Source of the DNA: Alkalimonas delamerensis
GTDB lineage: Bacteria > Pseudomonadota > Gammaproteobacteria > Enterobacterales > Alteromonadaceae
DNA: 64,000 nt
NCBI RefSeq assembly: GCF_030717955.1
Contig: NZ_JAUZVY010000003.1
Location: 62,001 to 126,000 of the forward strand
Direction of reading: 5' to 3'
Shown: in pieces, positions 1-7,028 of the stretch
How positions within the stretch are numbered: position 1 is the stretch's first letter
Layout of the letters: the number at the start of each line of letters is the position of its first letter
Notes under the pieces: generated by a model
What the model was told of the DNA's origin: nothing
Databases searched by the model: none
The model's input: the letters and a program-made list of their open reading frames with translations, nothing else
Made by a program: the position numbers and the translations under genes

Positions 1-48
1 CAAGATACGAGTTTTAGCGTCGCTGGGCGAAAAGTGCGTTATGCGCCA

Positions 49-294
49 TCAGAACTTCCTTACACTGTCACTGAAGGTGCCGTTGGCTGCAACAAATTGA
101 TTGTAGGCCTGAATGGCATCGGCGTTTTCGCGCAACCATTGTGCCCGTTGCTCGTTTCGCACCTGTTCGGCTAACGCCTGCTCCAGTGTCGCGGACAGAT
201 TGATGTTCAGCTCCCGGGCTTTTTCGAGTAAATCACAGTTAATGCTGACATTGGTCGGCTTTTTAGCGGCTCGGGTGTCGTAGGCATGGTTCAT
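49..294 (-). CDS. ccdA: CcdA-family type II antitoxin, no intact toxin partner
   Basis: An 81-residue protein. The N-terminal part fits the CcdA ribbon-helix-helix DNA-binding region, and the C-terminal stretch with ENADAIQAYNQFV and FSDSVRKF resembles the CcdB-binding tail of F-plasmid CcdA (72 aa). CcdA proteins repress their own operon and neutralise the gyrase poison CcdB. The stop overlaps an ATG (TGATG at 47-51), the arrangement that normally launches ccdB, but that frame closes after 11 codons (MAHNALFAQRR) and does not resemble CcdB. The antitoxin is therefore either orphaned by a junction at its 3' end, or its toxin is lost. The start is the ATG at 294; the ribosome site is weak. Confidence 0.85.
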   Translation of the reverse strand: MNHAYDTRAAKKPTNVSINCDLLEKARELNINLSATLEQALAEQVRNEQRAQWLRENADAIQAYNQFVAANGTFSDSVRKF

Positions 295-423
295 AGCTGC
301 TGCTCGATAGAGGGCATGTGCATAGGGTATGCGTATACAGGACGGAAGGCAAGGTGGTAACCTGTGCGCTTTACCATCCTGCAGGCTTCGGCTAGAGTGT
401 TTAAAACACCAGCCGGAGCTTTT

Positions 424-990
424 ATGGGCGCAGACTACAAAACCGTTGCCAGTTCCAAAGTCACCTTATCGCAGCTGATGCTGCCATCGCATTCCAATTT
501 CAGCGGTAAAATCCACGGCGGTTACCTGTTGTCCTTAATGGATCAGGTGGCGTTTGCCTGCGGCTCCAAGTTCAGCGGCCGCTATTGCGTCACCGCTTCG
601 GTCGACCGGGTAGATTTTCTGAACCCGATCGAAGTCGGCGAGCTGGTTACCTTAAAAGCCTCGGTCAACTTTGTCGGCAGCAGCTCCATGGTGATCGGCA
701 TCCGGGTCGATGCGCAAAACATCCAGACCGATGCCATCAAGCACTGCAATTCCTCTTACTTCACCATGATTGCCAAAGACGAGCAGGGCCAGAGCGTGCC
801 GGTACCCCGGCTTATTTTAACCAGCGAGCTGGAAGTGATGCGCTACCTGCAAAGCGCCGAGCGCATCCGCCAACGCAAAGCCCGCCAGGCGATGACACTA
901 CCCTGCGGCGGCGCCCTGCAAGCAGCTCTAACAGAGATCCGCCAGCACTTTGATGCGAAAATCGAACTGGCTGATTCTGAGCTTAGTTAG
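424..990 (+). CDS. Acyl-CoA thioesterase, hotdog fold (YciA/BACH type)
   Basis: A 188-residue protein with the acyl-CoA hydrolase hotdog core. The segment NFSGKIHGGYLLSLMDQVA is the typical helix of YciA/BACH thioesterases with its catalytic-region Asp; the following strands (SVDRVDFLNPIEVGE, then SSSMVIGIRVDA) complete the fold. These enzymes hydrolyse acyl-CoA to free fatty acid and CoA in the cytoplasm. I chose the ATG at 424 because CGGAG lies just upstream and the longer GTG start at 364 adds a segment unlike the family. The tail after residue 140 is charged and probably helical. It stands alone between the ccdA antitoxin and the DUF4935 gene, and its codon use matches core genes rather than the AT-rich neighbour. 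Confidence 0.85.
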   Translation: MGADYKTVASSKVTLSQLMLPSHSNFSGKIHGGYLLSLMDQVAFACGSKFSGRYCVTASVDRVDFLNPIEVGELVTLKASVNFVGSSSMVIGIRVDAQNIQTDAIKHCNSSYFTMIAKDEQGQSVPVPRLILTSELEVMRYLQSAERIRQRKARQAMTLPCGGALQAALTEIRQHFDAKIELADSELS

Positions 991-991
991 G

Positions 992-1029
992 GCAGCAAGC
1001 ACTTAGACGGACGCATCTGTGTTTGCTGC
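992..1029 (+). terminator. Hairpin after thioesterase gene
   Basis: GCAGCAA (992-998) pairs with TTGCTGC (1023-1029) two bases after the thioesterase stop codon. No T tract follows, so it is a weak candidate for a terminator or an mRNA-protecting stem. Confidence 0.35.
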
Positions 1030-1227
1030 TGGCACTCCATGTCTGTTTCTGTAAGTGATTGTCACAAAGCAAAAAAGCGGGTAGGGTTGGGTACATAAAG
1101 TTTACAAAGGCGGACAGATCTTTGTTTAAAAACGGATTTTTCGGCCGAATAAATGATAGGCTTACATGAATAATTAATAGAAACCATCATCATATTTATT
1201 TCAGAATAGCATTATTTAGGAATATTA

Positions 1228-2559
1228 ATGAAAGACGTATTTAAAGGATTTTACAGTGTTGATGACGCAGTGCTGAAAGATTTATGGAAGGATGAAGATA
1301 CTATTTTTGTTTTTGATACCAACGTTCTACTTAATTTATATGGATATGCTAAACAAACTAGGGATGACTTCTTCGGCATTCTTGATGCTGTTAATGATAA
1401 ATTATGGATCCCGTACCACGTGGGCTTAGAATATCAAAGACGTAGATTAATAGTTATTAAGAATGAAAAAGTAGTTTTTAATGAAATCTCAAATAATTTG
1501 GATAAGATTCAGAAAGTTTTTAAAGGGGATTTTGAGAGACTGGCACTCAAGCGCCGTTTTCCTAAATTGTTTGAAAGTACTGAGAAACTTGAGAAAGAGA
1601 TTAACAGAAGTATTTCAAATTATAAAAAGTCAGTTCAGTACTGGGATAGTGAACAGCCATGTGTAAGATCTCATGATGAAATAAGAGACAAACTCGATTA
1701 TTTTTTTCATGAGAAGGTTGGTGAAAAACCAGAAAGCCAAAACTGGTTAGACGAACTTTACATTGAAGGAAAGGAGCGATTTAAAAATAGAATACCACCG
1801 GGTTTTAAGGATGCAGGAAAAAGCAATGGTGATGATGAAGCGCACTTTTACAACGATGGCTTAAGCTATGAGAGTCAATATGGAGATCTTATTATTTGGA
1901 AGCAAATAATTAAGAAGTCACAGAGTGATAACGTTAAGAATGTGATTTTCATCACCGACGATTCCAAAGAAGACTGGTGGTGCAAAATAAATTCAAATGG
2001 TAATAAAACCATTGGCCCCCTTGCTGAGCTGCAATCTGAAATATATAGAGAGTCAAATATAGAAAACTTTCACATGTATAGTACATCAATGTTTCTAGAG
2101 CACGGTAAAGCAAATCTATCTGTTGATGTAAGTCAAAGCTCTATCGAAGATGCGGAGGTTCAGCATCTGAAGCCAGCTGCTATCGAGCAATTACAAAAAG
2201 CCCTAATATCTTATCAAGAACCATTTTCGGGTAACGAGCAATTACATAAAGCCCTTAAGTCTTATAGAGACGCATTTTCGGATAACGAGCAATTACAAAA
2301 AGCCCTTAAGTCTTATAGAGACGCATTTTCGGATAACGAGCAATTACAAAAAGCCCTAAAGTCTTATCAAGACAAATTTTCGGGTAACGAGCAATTACAA
2401 AAAGCCTTAAAATCTTATCAAGACCCATTTTCGGGTAATGAGAAACTACAAAAAATCCTAAACTCTTACCAAGACTCTTTTTCAGGTAGGGAAAATTTAA
2501 TCAAAATCCTTAATTATTACGAAGACAAAAATAAAAGTGCTGAATCAGATGATGAATAA
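1228..2559 (+). CDS. PIN-like domain protein (DUF4935/PIN_8) with seven C-terminal 17-aa repeats
   Basis: A 443-residue protein. Residues 25-40 (IFVFDTNVLLNLYGY) give the first PIN-type acidic motif with D30; further acidic residues sit at D220 (GDLIIWKQI) and D244-D245 (IFITDDSKEDWW), the spread seen in DUF4935 'PIN-like' proteins. PIN domains are metal-dependent ribonucleases; this family is thought to act in stress or phage defence, but its substrate here is unknown. From residue 319 to 437 there are seven near-identical 17-residue units (consensus NEQLQKALKSYQDPFSG), probably helical. The gene is clearly AT-richer than its neighbours, a sign of transfer, and no antitoxin-like partner is fused or adjacent on the same strand. 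Start: ATG at 1228 with AGGAA upstream. Confidence 0.75.
   Translation: MKDVFKGFYSVDDAVLKDLWKDEDTIFVFDTNVLLNLYGYAKQTRDDFFGILDAVNDKLWIPYHVGLEYQRRRLIVIKNEKVVFNEISNNLDKIQKVFKGDFERLALKRRFPKLFESTEKLEKEINRSISNYKKSVQYWDSEQPCVRSHDEIRDKLDYFFHEKVGEKPESQNWLDELYIEGKERFKNRIPPGFKDAGKSNGDDEAHFYNDGLSYESQYGDLIIWKQIIKKSQSDNVKNVIFITDDSKEDWWCKINSNGNKTIGPLAELQSEIYRESNIENFHMYSTSMFLEHGKANLSVDVSQSSIEDAEVQHLKPAAIEQLQKALISYQEPFSGNEQLHKALKSYRDAFSDNEQLQKALKSYRDAFSDNEQLQKALKSYQDKFSGNEQLQKALKSYQDPFSGNEKLQKILNSYQDSFSGRENLIKILNYYEDKNKSAESDDE
2182..2538 (+). repeat. Seven tandem 51-bp coding repeats
   Basis: Seven in-frame 51-bp units encode 17 residues each within the DUF4935 gene. Units 2-5 are nearly identical in DNA; units 1, 6 and 7 have drifted. 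The array can expand or contract by recombination without breaking the frame. Confidence 0.9.
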
Positions 2560-2587
2560 AGTGGCTTCATCGCGCCTGATCACTATC

Positions 2588-2622
2588 AAAATTTCGGGGT
2601 CAGATAAAAATTTCCGAACTTA
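2588..2622. repeat. Short dispersed repeat, unit 1
   Basis: AAATTTCGGGGTCAGAT followed by AAAAATTTCCGAACTTAA recurs in slightly changed form at 3086-3119. The GGGG(T/A)CAGAT word resembles sequences found beside REP-associated tyrosine transposases in proteobacteria; no transposase is present here. Confidence 0.5.
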
Positions 2623-2684
2623 ACCTAAAACAAAAGTCGGTCATGAGAAGGTTATTGTTAGCTTTGTAAGCACAAATGGCTTTA

Positions 2685-2924
2685 TCAAGCCTGTTCACTA
2701 TCGAGTTCACTTATTAAGCTATTGAGATCATAATCGGCATCACCACTTTGCTCCCCTTCGAGCAGGAGTTGTCGCAGTGACTGCAGTTTGGCTTCCTGGT
2801 TTTCGAGTAAGCGCAGCGCCGAGCGAATCACTTCGCTGGCGGAGCCGTAACGCCCACTGTCTATCTGGCTGGCAATAAAGCTTTCGAAGTGATCGCCAAG
2901 CGTGATGCTGGTGTTTTTAGCCAT
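2685..2924 (-). CDS. parD: ParD-family antitoxin, orphan copy
   Basis: A 79-residue ParD antitoxin: an N-terminal ribbon-helix-helix (MAKNTSITLGDHFESFIASQ) with the family motif GRYGSASEVIRSALRLLE, then an acidic toxin-binding tail. It differs from parD2 at only a few positions. The parE start is lost: the ATG codon that overlaps the parD stop in copy B is changed here to ATA, and homology ends about 20 bp later, so only KPFVLT of the toxin remains before an unrelated frame and stop. The ATG at 2924 is preferred over the TTG at 2936 because GGGG lies at the right distance. It may still neutralise ParE from copy B or act as an anti-addiction antitoxin (inference). Confidence 0.85.
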   Translation of the reverse strand: MAKNTSITLGDHFESFIASQIDSGRYGSASEVIRSALRLLENQEAKLQSLRQLLLEGEQSGDADYDLNSLISELDSEQA

Positions 2925-2936
2925 CAATAGCCCCAA

Positions 2937-2963
2937 ATACCAAAAAGTACCTAATTATGGTAT
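2937..2963. promoter_or_regulatory. Probable ParD operator, copy A
   Basis: ATACCA (2937-2942) and TGGTAT (2958-2963) form an inverted repeat just upstream of parD1, where ParD antitoxins normally autoregulate. Confidence 0.5.
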
Positions 2964-3085
2964 CTGAAGACTTTAAGCGCAAGGCGCATAACCACTAAAA
3001 TCTTGAAATGGATGGCTTACCTATCTAAGTGCTGCGGCAGTCTCTCGAGTATTTTTCGAATTTCGGGGACAGATCAACGAATTTG

Positions 3086-3119
3086 AAATTTCGGGTCAGA
3101 ACAAAATTTACGAGCTTAA
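3086..3119. repeat. Short dispersed repeat, unit 2
   Basis: This is the second copy of the 2588-2622 element, directly after the 419-bp repeat copy A. Together with unit 1 it brackets the orphan parD copy, which hints at how the block was duplicated or moved. Confidence 0.5.
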
Positions 3120-3174
3120 TGGTCTGTTTTTGCATCAGCAAGATAGCCTATGCTTGGGTGCTGTTGTCGCAGTG

Positions 3175-3477
3175 TTATGTGCCAAATATCGGGTGAACAT
3201 CCATGCTCTTATGAAGAATGCGGATGATCCTTATTTGTTGGCTGCCTGTTTGCTGATAAAAAATCAGGTGACTACCCTGAGGAAATTTTCGGTATCCTGG
3301 TAGGATTTCATCGCATGACTTACCAATGTCGGGGTTTTCAGCTAAGAGCCAAAATGAATCATCGAATTGTTTTAAATAAACATTTCGCTGATCTTTGCCC
3401 CAACGGCGCTGAGTAAATACAGCGATATCCTGTAAATCGGTTTTCGCTGCAGCAGTGAGCACAAATGGCTTCATCAA
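3175..3477 (-). CDS. parE: ParE/RelE-superfamily toxin
   Basis: A 100-residue ParE toxin. The N-terminal helices contain TAAAKTDLQDIAVFTQRRWG, the middle has the ENPDIGKSCDEILPGYRKFPQGSHLIFY block typical of ParE, and the end carries the IRIIRILHKSMD strand. ParE toxins inhibit DNA gyrase and are held inactive by ParD. The start overlaps the parD2 stop by four bases (ATGA), the usual coupled arrangement, so the antitoxin is made first. The length is normal for the family (about 95-105 aa) and no residue of the conserved core is obviously missing. Confidence 0.9.
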   Translation of the reverse strand: MMKPFVLTAAAKTDLQDIAVFTQRRWGKDQRNVYLKQFDDSFWLLAENPDIGKSCDEILPGYRKFPQGSHLIFYQQTGSQQIRIIRILHKSMDVHPIFGT

Positions 3478-3713
3478 GCGTGTTCACTATCGAGTTCACT
3501 GATCAAGCTATTGAGATCATAATCGGCATCACCACTTTGTTCCCCTTCGATCAGCAGTTGTCGCAGTGACTGCAGTTTGGCTTCCTGGTTTTCGAGTAAG
3601 CGCAGTGCTGAGCGAATCACTTCACTGGCGGAGCCGTAACGCCCACTGTCAATCTGGCTGGCAATAAATTTTTCGAAGTGATCGCCAAGCGTGATGCTGG
3701 TGTTTTTAGCCAT
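3474..3713 (-). CDS. parD: ParD-family antitoxin paired with ParE
   Basis: A 79-residue ParD with an N-terminal ribbon-helix-helix and the GRYGSASEVIRSALRLLENQEAK signature split over residues 25-45, and an acidic C-terminal tail for ParE binding. It forms an operon with parE (4-bp overlap). The ATG at 3713 is chosen over the TTG at 3725 for the same reason as in the duplicate. It differs from parD1 at a handful of residues (for example EKF for ESF and IEGEQ for LEGEQ), so the two antitoxins may cross-react. Confidence 0.9.
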   Translation of the reverse strand: MAKNTSITLGDHFEKFIASQIDSGRYGSASEVIRSALRLLENQEAKLQSLRQLLIEGEQSGDADYDLNSLISELDSEHA

Positions 3714-3725
3714 CAATAGCCCCAA

Positions 3726-3752
3726 ATACCAAAAAGTACCTAATTATGGTAT
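3726..3752. promoter_or_regulatory. Probable ParD operator, copy B
   Basis: The inverted repeat ATACCA/TGGTAT is identical to that of copy A and sits at the same distance from parD2, so both copies would respond to the same repressor. Confidence 0.5.
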
Positions 3753-3852
3753 CTGATGACTTTAAGCGCAAGGCGCATAACCACTAAAATCTTGAAATGG
3801 ATGGCTTACCTATCTAAGTGCTGCGGCAGTCTCTCGAGTATTTTTCGATTTT

Positions 3853-3884
3853 CGGGGACAGATTAACGAATTTCGTGGTCCCCG
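3853..3884. repeat. REP-like inverted repeat
   Basis: CGGGGAC (3853-3859) pairs with GTCCCCG (3878-3884) at the outer edge of repeat copy B. Its GGGGACAGAT arm is shared with copy A, where the second arm is missing. It resembles REP/MITE-type ends, but no mobile gene accompanies it. Confidence 0.45.
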
Positions 3885-3962
3885 CCAGAGCAAATCACTC
3901 AGCACATCAACAGTAACCAGCTCTTTTATCGGTAATGGTCAATTGCGCTTTCTAGTCTCATG

Positions 3963-3994
3963 AAGTACATTTAGAAGTACGTCCAACAGTACGT
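3963..3994 (+). promoter_or_regulatory. Direct repeats upstream of phd/relE
   Basis: Three AGTAC words recur at 12-bp steps (near 3964, 3976 and 3988) ending 11 bp before the antitoxin start. The position suits an autoregulatory operator of a Phd/YefM antitoxin. Confidence 0.4.
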
Positions 3995-4004
3995 TTGGTT
4001 TGCC

Positions 4005-4286
4005 ATGACAAAACTCAGAGTTGATGAAGATATTCGCCCGTTATCTGACTTCAGGGCTGGAATAGCATCCTTCGTAAAGCAGATTAACGAGACACATCGT
4101 CCGATGGTGCTAACTCAGCGTGGCCGTGGCGTTGCCGTGCTGGTTGGCGTGCATGAATATCAACGCATGCAGGAGCGGTTAGAGCTGCTGGAGGATATTT
4201 ACAGTGCAGAAGCACAAATAGAGGCAGGGGATGGGGTGCCTCATGCCGAGGCGAAGGACATGATTTTGAGGCAGTTGCGTACGTGA
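4005..4286 (+). CDS. Phd/YefM-family antitoxin
   Basis: A 93-residue protein with the Phd/YefM fold: an N-terminal DNA-binding part (DIRPLSDFRAGIASFVKQI), then the family block HRPMVLTQRGRGVAVLVGVHEYQRM, then a variable acidic tail that would bind the toxin. It overlaps the downstream toxin by 4 bp (ATGA-type coupling). It is a homologue of the antitoxin at 60833, sharing THRP and SRGRGVAV-like words, so this toxin-antitoxin family occurs at least twice in the window. It acts as toxin inhibitor and operon repressor in the cytoplasm. Confidence 0.9.
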   Translation: MTKLRVDEDIRPLSDFRAGIASFVKQINETHRPMVLTQRGRGVAVLVGVHEYQRMQERLELLEDIYSAEAQIEAGDGVPHAEAKDMILRQLRT

Positions 4287-4582
4287 AGCTGGAATGGTCC
4301 CCGCTCGCGTTAGAGCGCGTTAGAGACATTGCCAGCTACATTGCGTTAGACAAGCCTTTGGCTGCCGAGGACTGGGTAGAGGGGCTGTTCGAGTCGGTTG
4401 AGCGCTTAGAGACACACCCCATGAGCGGAAGAAAAGTGCCTGAGGTTGGTGTCGAGCGAATACGGGAAATCATCTACGGAGCGTACCGGGTCATATACGG
4501 CATTGATGCGCCTGCCCAAAGAATATCTGTACTAACGGTACGGCGTGGCAGTGAAATGCTTAGAGTTGAAGAACTTGAATAA
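4283..4582 (+). CDS. RelE/ParE-family toxin
   Basis: A 99-residue toxin of the RelE/ParE superfamily. It shows the N-terminal helix pair (SPLALERVRDIASYIALDKP), the THPMSGRKVPE turn, and the strand pair IREIIYGAYRVIYGI with ISVLTVRRGSE at the end. Such toxins either cut ribosome-bound mRNA or target gyrase; the sequence alone does not say which. It is coupled to the antitoxin upstream and is intact in length. Its 3' end runs straight into a remnant of the parD/parE repeat. Confidence 0.9.
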   Translation: MKLEWSPLALERVRDIASYIALDKPLAAEDWVEGLFESVERLETHPMSGRKVPEVGVERIREIIYGAYRVIYGIDAPAQRISVLTVRRGSEMLRVEELE

Positions 4583-4611
4583 AGTCAGCTGGTTTAGCTT
4601 TAGCAACAATA

Positions 4612-4685
4612 GTAAACACAAATGGCTTTATCAAAAGTCTTCAACTATCGAGTTCACTGAGCAAGCTAGTAAGATCATAATCGCC
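4612..4685. repeat. Third, degenerate piece of the parD/parE repeat
   Basis: This stretch matches the parD-3'/parE-5' junction of copies A and B (for example CACAAATGGCTTTATCAA and GATCATAATC) with several substitutions, then stops. No parD reading frame survives. Confidence 0.75.
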
Positions 4686-4841
4686 ATCCGCTTACCTTGT
4701 GGATGTGCAGGCTCGGTTTATCGGGAGCTGGTAGTTCCACCCTGTCGCATTTTTTATCGTGATGATGGACCCCTGGTGTATATCCTCTGTGTGATGCGAG
4801 AAGAGCAGCAGCTTCGTGCTTACATGCTGTCAAACAGCTAA
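4675..4841 (+). pseudogene. C-terminal remnant of a RelE/ParE toxin
   Basis: The frame ending at 4841 encodes VYRELVVPPCRIFYRDD and then LVYILCVMREEQQLRAYML, the last two strands and helix of a RelE/ParE toxin. Its N-terminal half is absent: upstream, the same frame runs through the degenerate parD/parE repeat read on the opposite strand and into the 3' end of the preceding relE. An open frame of 98 codons from 4545 exists, but only the last ~50 residues look like a toxin. It overlaps the stop of the convergent deacetylase gene by a few bases. It is most likely a recombination relic. Confidence 0.65.
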
Positions 4842-5875
4842 AGCGCTGCCGCCTGCTCAAACCCCTGCAGCACCGCCGCCACATTTTCTCCCACTTCAGC
4901 CACCGCATAACCGCCTTCCTGAATAAAGACCGTGGGTAACCCCAGACTGGCGATATGCGTGCCCAGCAATGGGTAATGCTCGCTTTTCAGCTTGAAAGCA
5001 CTGATCGGGTCATCCTCAAAGGTATCGACCCCCAGGGAAACCACCATGGCATCGGGACGAAAGTCCTTAATCAGCTGCAGCGCTTTCAGTAGCACCTGCT
5101 GATAGGTCGGCCAATCGGTGCCGGCGGGCAGCGGGAAGTTATGGCAATACCCAAGGCCGGCCCCTTCGCCTTGCTCATCGGCATAGCCTAAGAAAAACGG
5201 GTACTCGGTGGCTGGATCGCCGTGAATCGAGATGGTCAGCACATCATCGCGCTGCCAGAAAATATCCTGGGTGCCATTGCCGTGATGGTAGTCCACATCC
5301 AGCACCACCACTTTGCGCTTGCCCTGATCGCGCAGGTACTGCGACGCCAAGGCTGCATTGTTCAAAAAACAATAGCCGCCAAAGGTCGCGTAACCGGCAT
5401 GATGGCCCGGCGGCCGGCATAAGGCATAGGCGCTGTGCTCACCTTCGGCCACCAAGGCGGCAGCCGTTAAGGCGCAATGGGCACCGGCTTCCACCGCCTG
5501 CCAGGTGCCTGCCACCATCGGGGTGCTGGCATCGTAGCTGTAATACCCCAGTTTGGCATGAATCCCGGTTGGGATCTTATCCTGGCGCTGACCCCGGGCC
5601 GGGAAGGCGCTTGGCAGCATAAAGCCGCTTTTGCCGGCGGCTTGCCACTGGCTGTAGGCGGTGCGCAGAAACTGCAGGTAATCGGCGCTGTGCACCCGAG
5701 ACAGATGCTCTGGCGTAAAATCACGCGGTGGCAGGATGGGAAAGTCCGCCTGACGCAGCGCATCCAGCATAAACTGAGCCCGTGATGGCATTTCATAGCA
5801 GGGCACCAGCTCACCGCGGTGCAGCTCCATGCCGCCCTGATGCGCCTGATGTTTGTCGGAGTAAATTACCTTCAT
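4838..5875 (-). CDS. Histone-deacetylase-family acetylpolyamine amidohydrolase
   Basis: A 345-residue zinc hydrolase of the HDAC/AphA family. The active-site words are visible in order: PPGHHAG near residue 155 (the His pair), DVDYHHGNG near 190 (zinc Asp and His), and SLGVDTFEDDPIS near 280 (second zinc Asp), the last form being typical of acetylpolyamine amidohydrolases. It removes acetyl groups from acetylputrescine-like polyamines in the cytoplasm (family knowledge; the substrate is inferred). The length suits the family (~340 aa). Start: the ATG at 5875. It stands alone, convergent with the toxin remnant and divergent from the methyltransferase. Confidence 0.9.
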   Translation of the reverse strand: MKVIYSDKHQAHQGGMELHRGELVPCYEMPSRAQFMLDALRQADFPILPPRDFTPEHLSRVHSADYLQFLRTAYSQWQAAGKSGFMLPSAFPARGQRQDKIPTGIHAKLGYYSYDASTPMVAGTWQAVEAGAHCALTAAALVAEGEHSAYALCRPPGHHAGYATFGGYCFLNNAALASQYLRDQGKRKVVVLDVDYHHGNGTQDIFWQRDDVLTISIHGDPATEYPFFLGYADEQGEGAGLGYCHNFPLPAGTDWPTYQQVLLKALQLIKDFRPDAMVVSLGVDTFEDDPISAFKLKSEHYPLLGTHIASLGLPTVFIQEGGYAVAEVGENVAAVLQGFEQAAAL

Positions 5876-6060
5876 GGCAAAGCTTCTTTTCTCAATAGGT
5901 ATGGCTAGAAGCTAACCCAGTCTGCTGACCATTTCCAAGGCAGAGTCGACCAATGGCGGCAGCCTGACGTTAAAGCGGCCAGGGCGCAGGGCAGGAGGCA
6001 CTGCAGTTGTGCCGGGCAATGTGATAATATAACTTTTTGATCAGCCATCATGAGGCCTGT

Positions 6061-6852
6061 ATGACAGCAGTCAAGCCAGCAGCGGTTAAAGTTTCTGCAT
6101 TATTTCGTCACATCGAACAACTGCAAGGCGATGCGCCCTGGGGCCATCTGCTGGATGCTGGTACCGGCGTCAATTCGCTGCAATGGATCAGCACCTTAAA
6201 TACCGAGCGCTGGACCGCCATTACCGCCTCCGAAGCCATGGCCCGGCAAAGTGTGCAAAACTACCCAGCCGCCATGCGGGCAGACGATCGGCTGGTGGTT
6301 GGCAACTGGATGGACGAACAGCTGCTGGCCGGTGAGCAGTTCGATACCATTTTGCTGGATTACTTTATCGGCGCCATCGATGGCTTTGCGCCTTATTGGC
6401 AGGATCAGGTGCTGCCTCGTATTCGTCAGCACTTAAAACCAGGCGGGCGCTTGTACATCACCGCGCTGGAGCCTTATGTGCCACTTTACCGCAACAACGA
6501 CGTCGATCAGTTTGTCACCGAACTTGGCCGGCTGCGCGATGCCTGCCTGCTGCTGGCGCAGGAGCGCCCTTATCGCGAATACCCGGCCGACTGGACCTTG
6601 CGCCAGCTCGAGCGCAGCGGCTATCAGGTGCAGAGCTGCAAGCATTTTGGCATCCGCTACGGTGAGCGTTTTCTGCAAAGCCAGCTGGGCATGTGCCGCC
6701 AGCGCGCCCAGCGTTTTGGCAACCAGGCGCTGACCGATGCCATGCTGCAGCACGCCAATGCCATGCAACAGCGCGGCGAAGCCCTACTGGCAAAGCACGG
6801 CGTACTGGCCAGCGGCCATGATTATGTGATTGCTGCCACTGTGCCGGCTTAG
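6061..6852 (+). CDS. Class I SAM-dependent methyltransferase
   Basis: A 263-residue protein with a Rossmann methyltransferase fold: motif I GHLLDAGTGVNSLQW near residue 25, an acidic loop GNWMDEQLLAGEQFDTILLDYFIG, and the LKPGGRLYITALEP strand-turn near 135. The substrate is not recognisable. The C-terminal third carries a Cys/Gln/Arg-rich helix region. The ATG at 6061 is preferred because GAGG precedes it; the ATG at 6037 adds eight untypical residues. It is monocistronic and divergent from the deacetylase. Confidence 0.8.
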   Translation: MTAVKPAAVKVSALFRHIEQLQGDAPWGHLLDAGTGVNSLQWISTLNTERWTAITASEAMARQSVQNYPAAMRADDRLVVGNWMDEQLLAGEQFDTILLDYFIGAIDGFAPYWQDQVLPRIRQHLKPGGRLYITALEPYVPLYRNNDVDQFVTELGRLRDACLLLAQERPYREYPADWTLRQLERSGYQVQSCKHFGIRYGERFLQSQLGMCRQRAQRFGNQALTDAMLQHANAMQQRGEALLAKHGVLASGHDYVIAATVPA

Positions 6853-7028
6853 TTTGAACGTCGGCATGTAATTGAATGTACAGTCGATGAGTAGTCCTAA
6901 AATGCCTGAGTGCCGGGCAGGTGGTCGTGCTGGCTTTCAAGCTCCTTTGTCTCAACACTGCCCCCTTGTGCTATGGTTAGAGGGGCAAACCTGACAGGAA
7001 GTACCAACACTCACTACAAGGAGGTTTT

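Larger units (their letters stand above)
2666..3084. repeat. 419-bp direct repeat, copy A (parD1)
   Basis: This copy matches 3455-3873 with few substitutions and no length change (constant offset of 789 bp). It spans the first bases of parE, all of parD, the operator region and a further ~120 bp ending at the GGGGACAGAT motif. It shows that the antitoxin gene with its control region was duplicated as a block. Confidence 0.9.
3455..3873. repeat. 419-bp direct repeat, copy B (parD2)
   Basis: This is the partner of 2666-3084. In this copy the repeat is followed on the toxin side by a full-length parE, so copy B is likely the parent and copy A the partial duplicate. Confidence 0.9.

Noticed and set aside
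2182..2538. CRISPR-like tandem repeats
   Set aside because: The 51-bp units are contiguous, in frame and code for protein repeats; there are no spacers.
1..4841. A chromosomal integron cassette array
   Set aside because: The patch has cassette-like toxin-antitoxin genes and a repeated GGCGCATAAC word, but I see no paired RYYYAAC...GTTRRRY attC ends and no integrase. It is also mixed in strand orientation.
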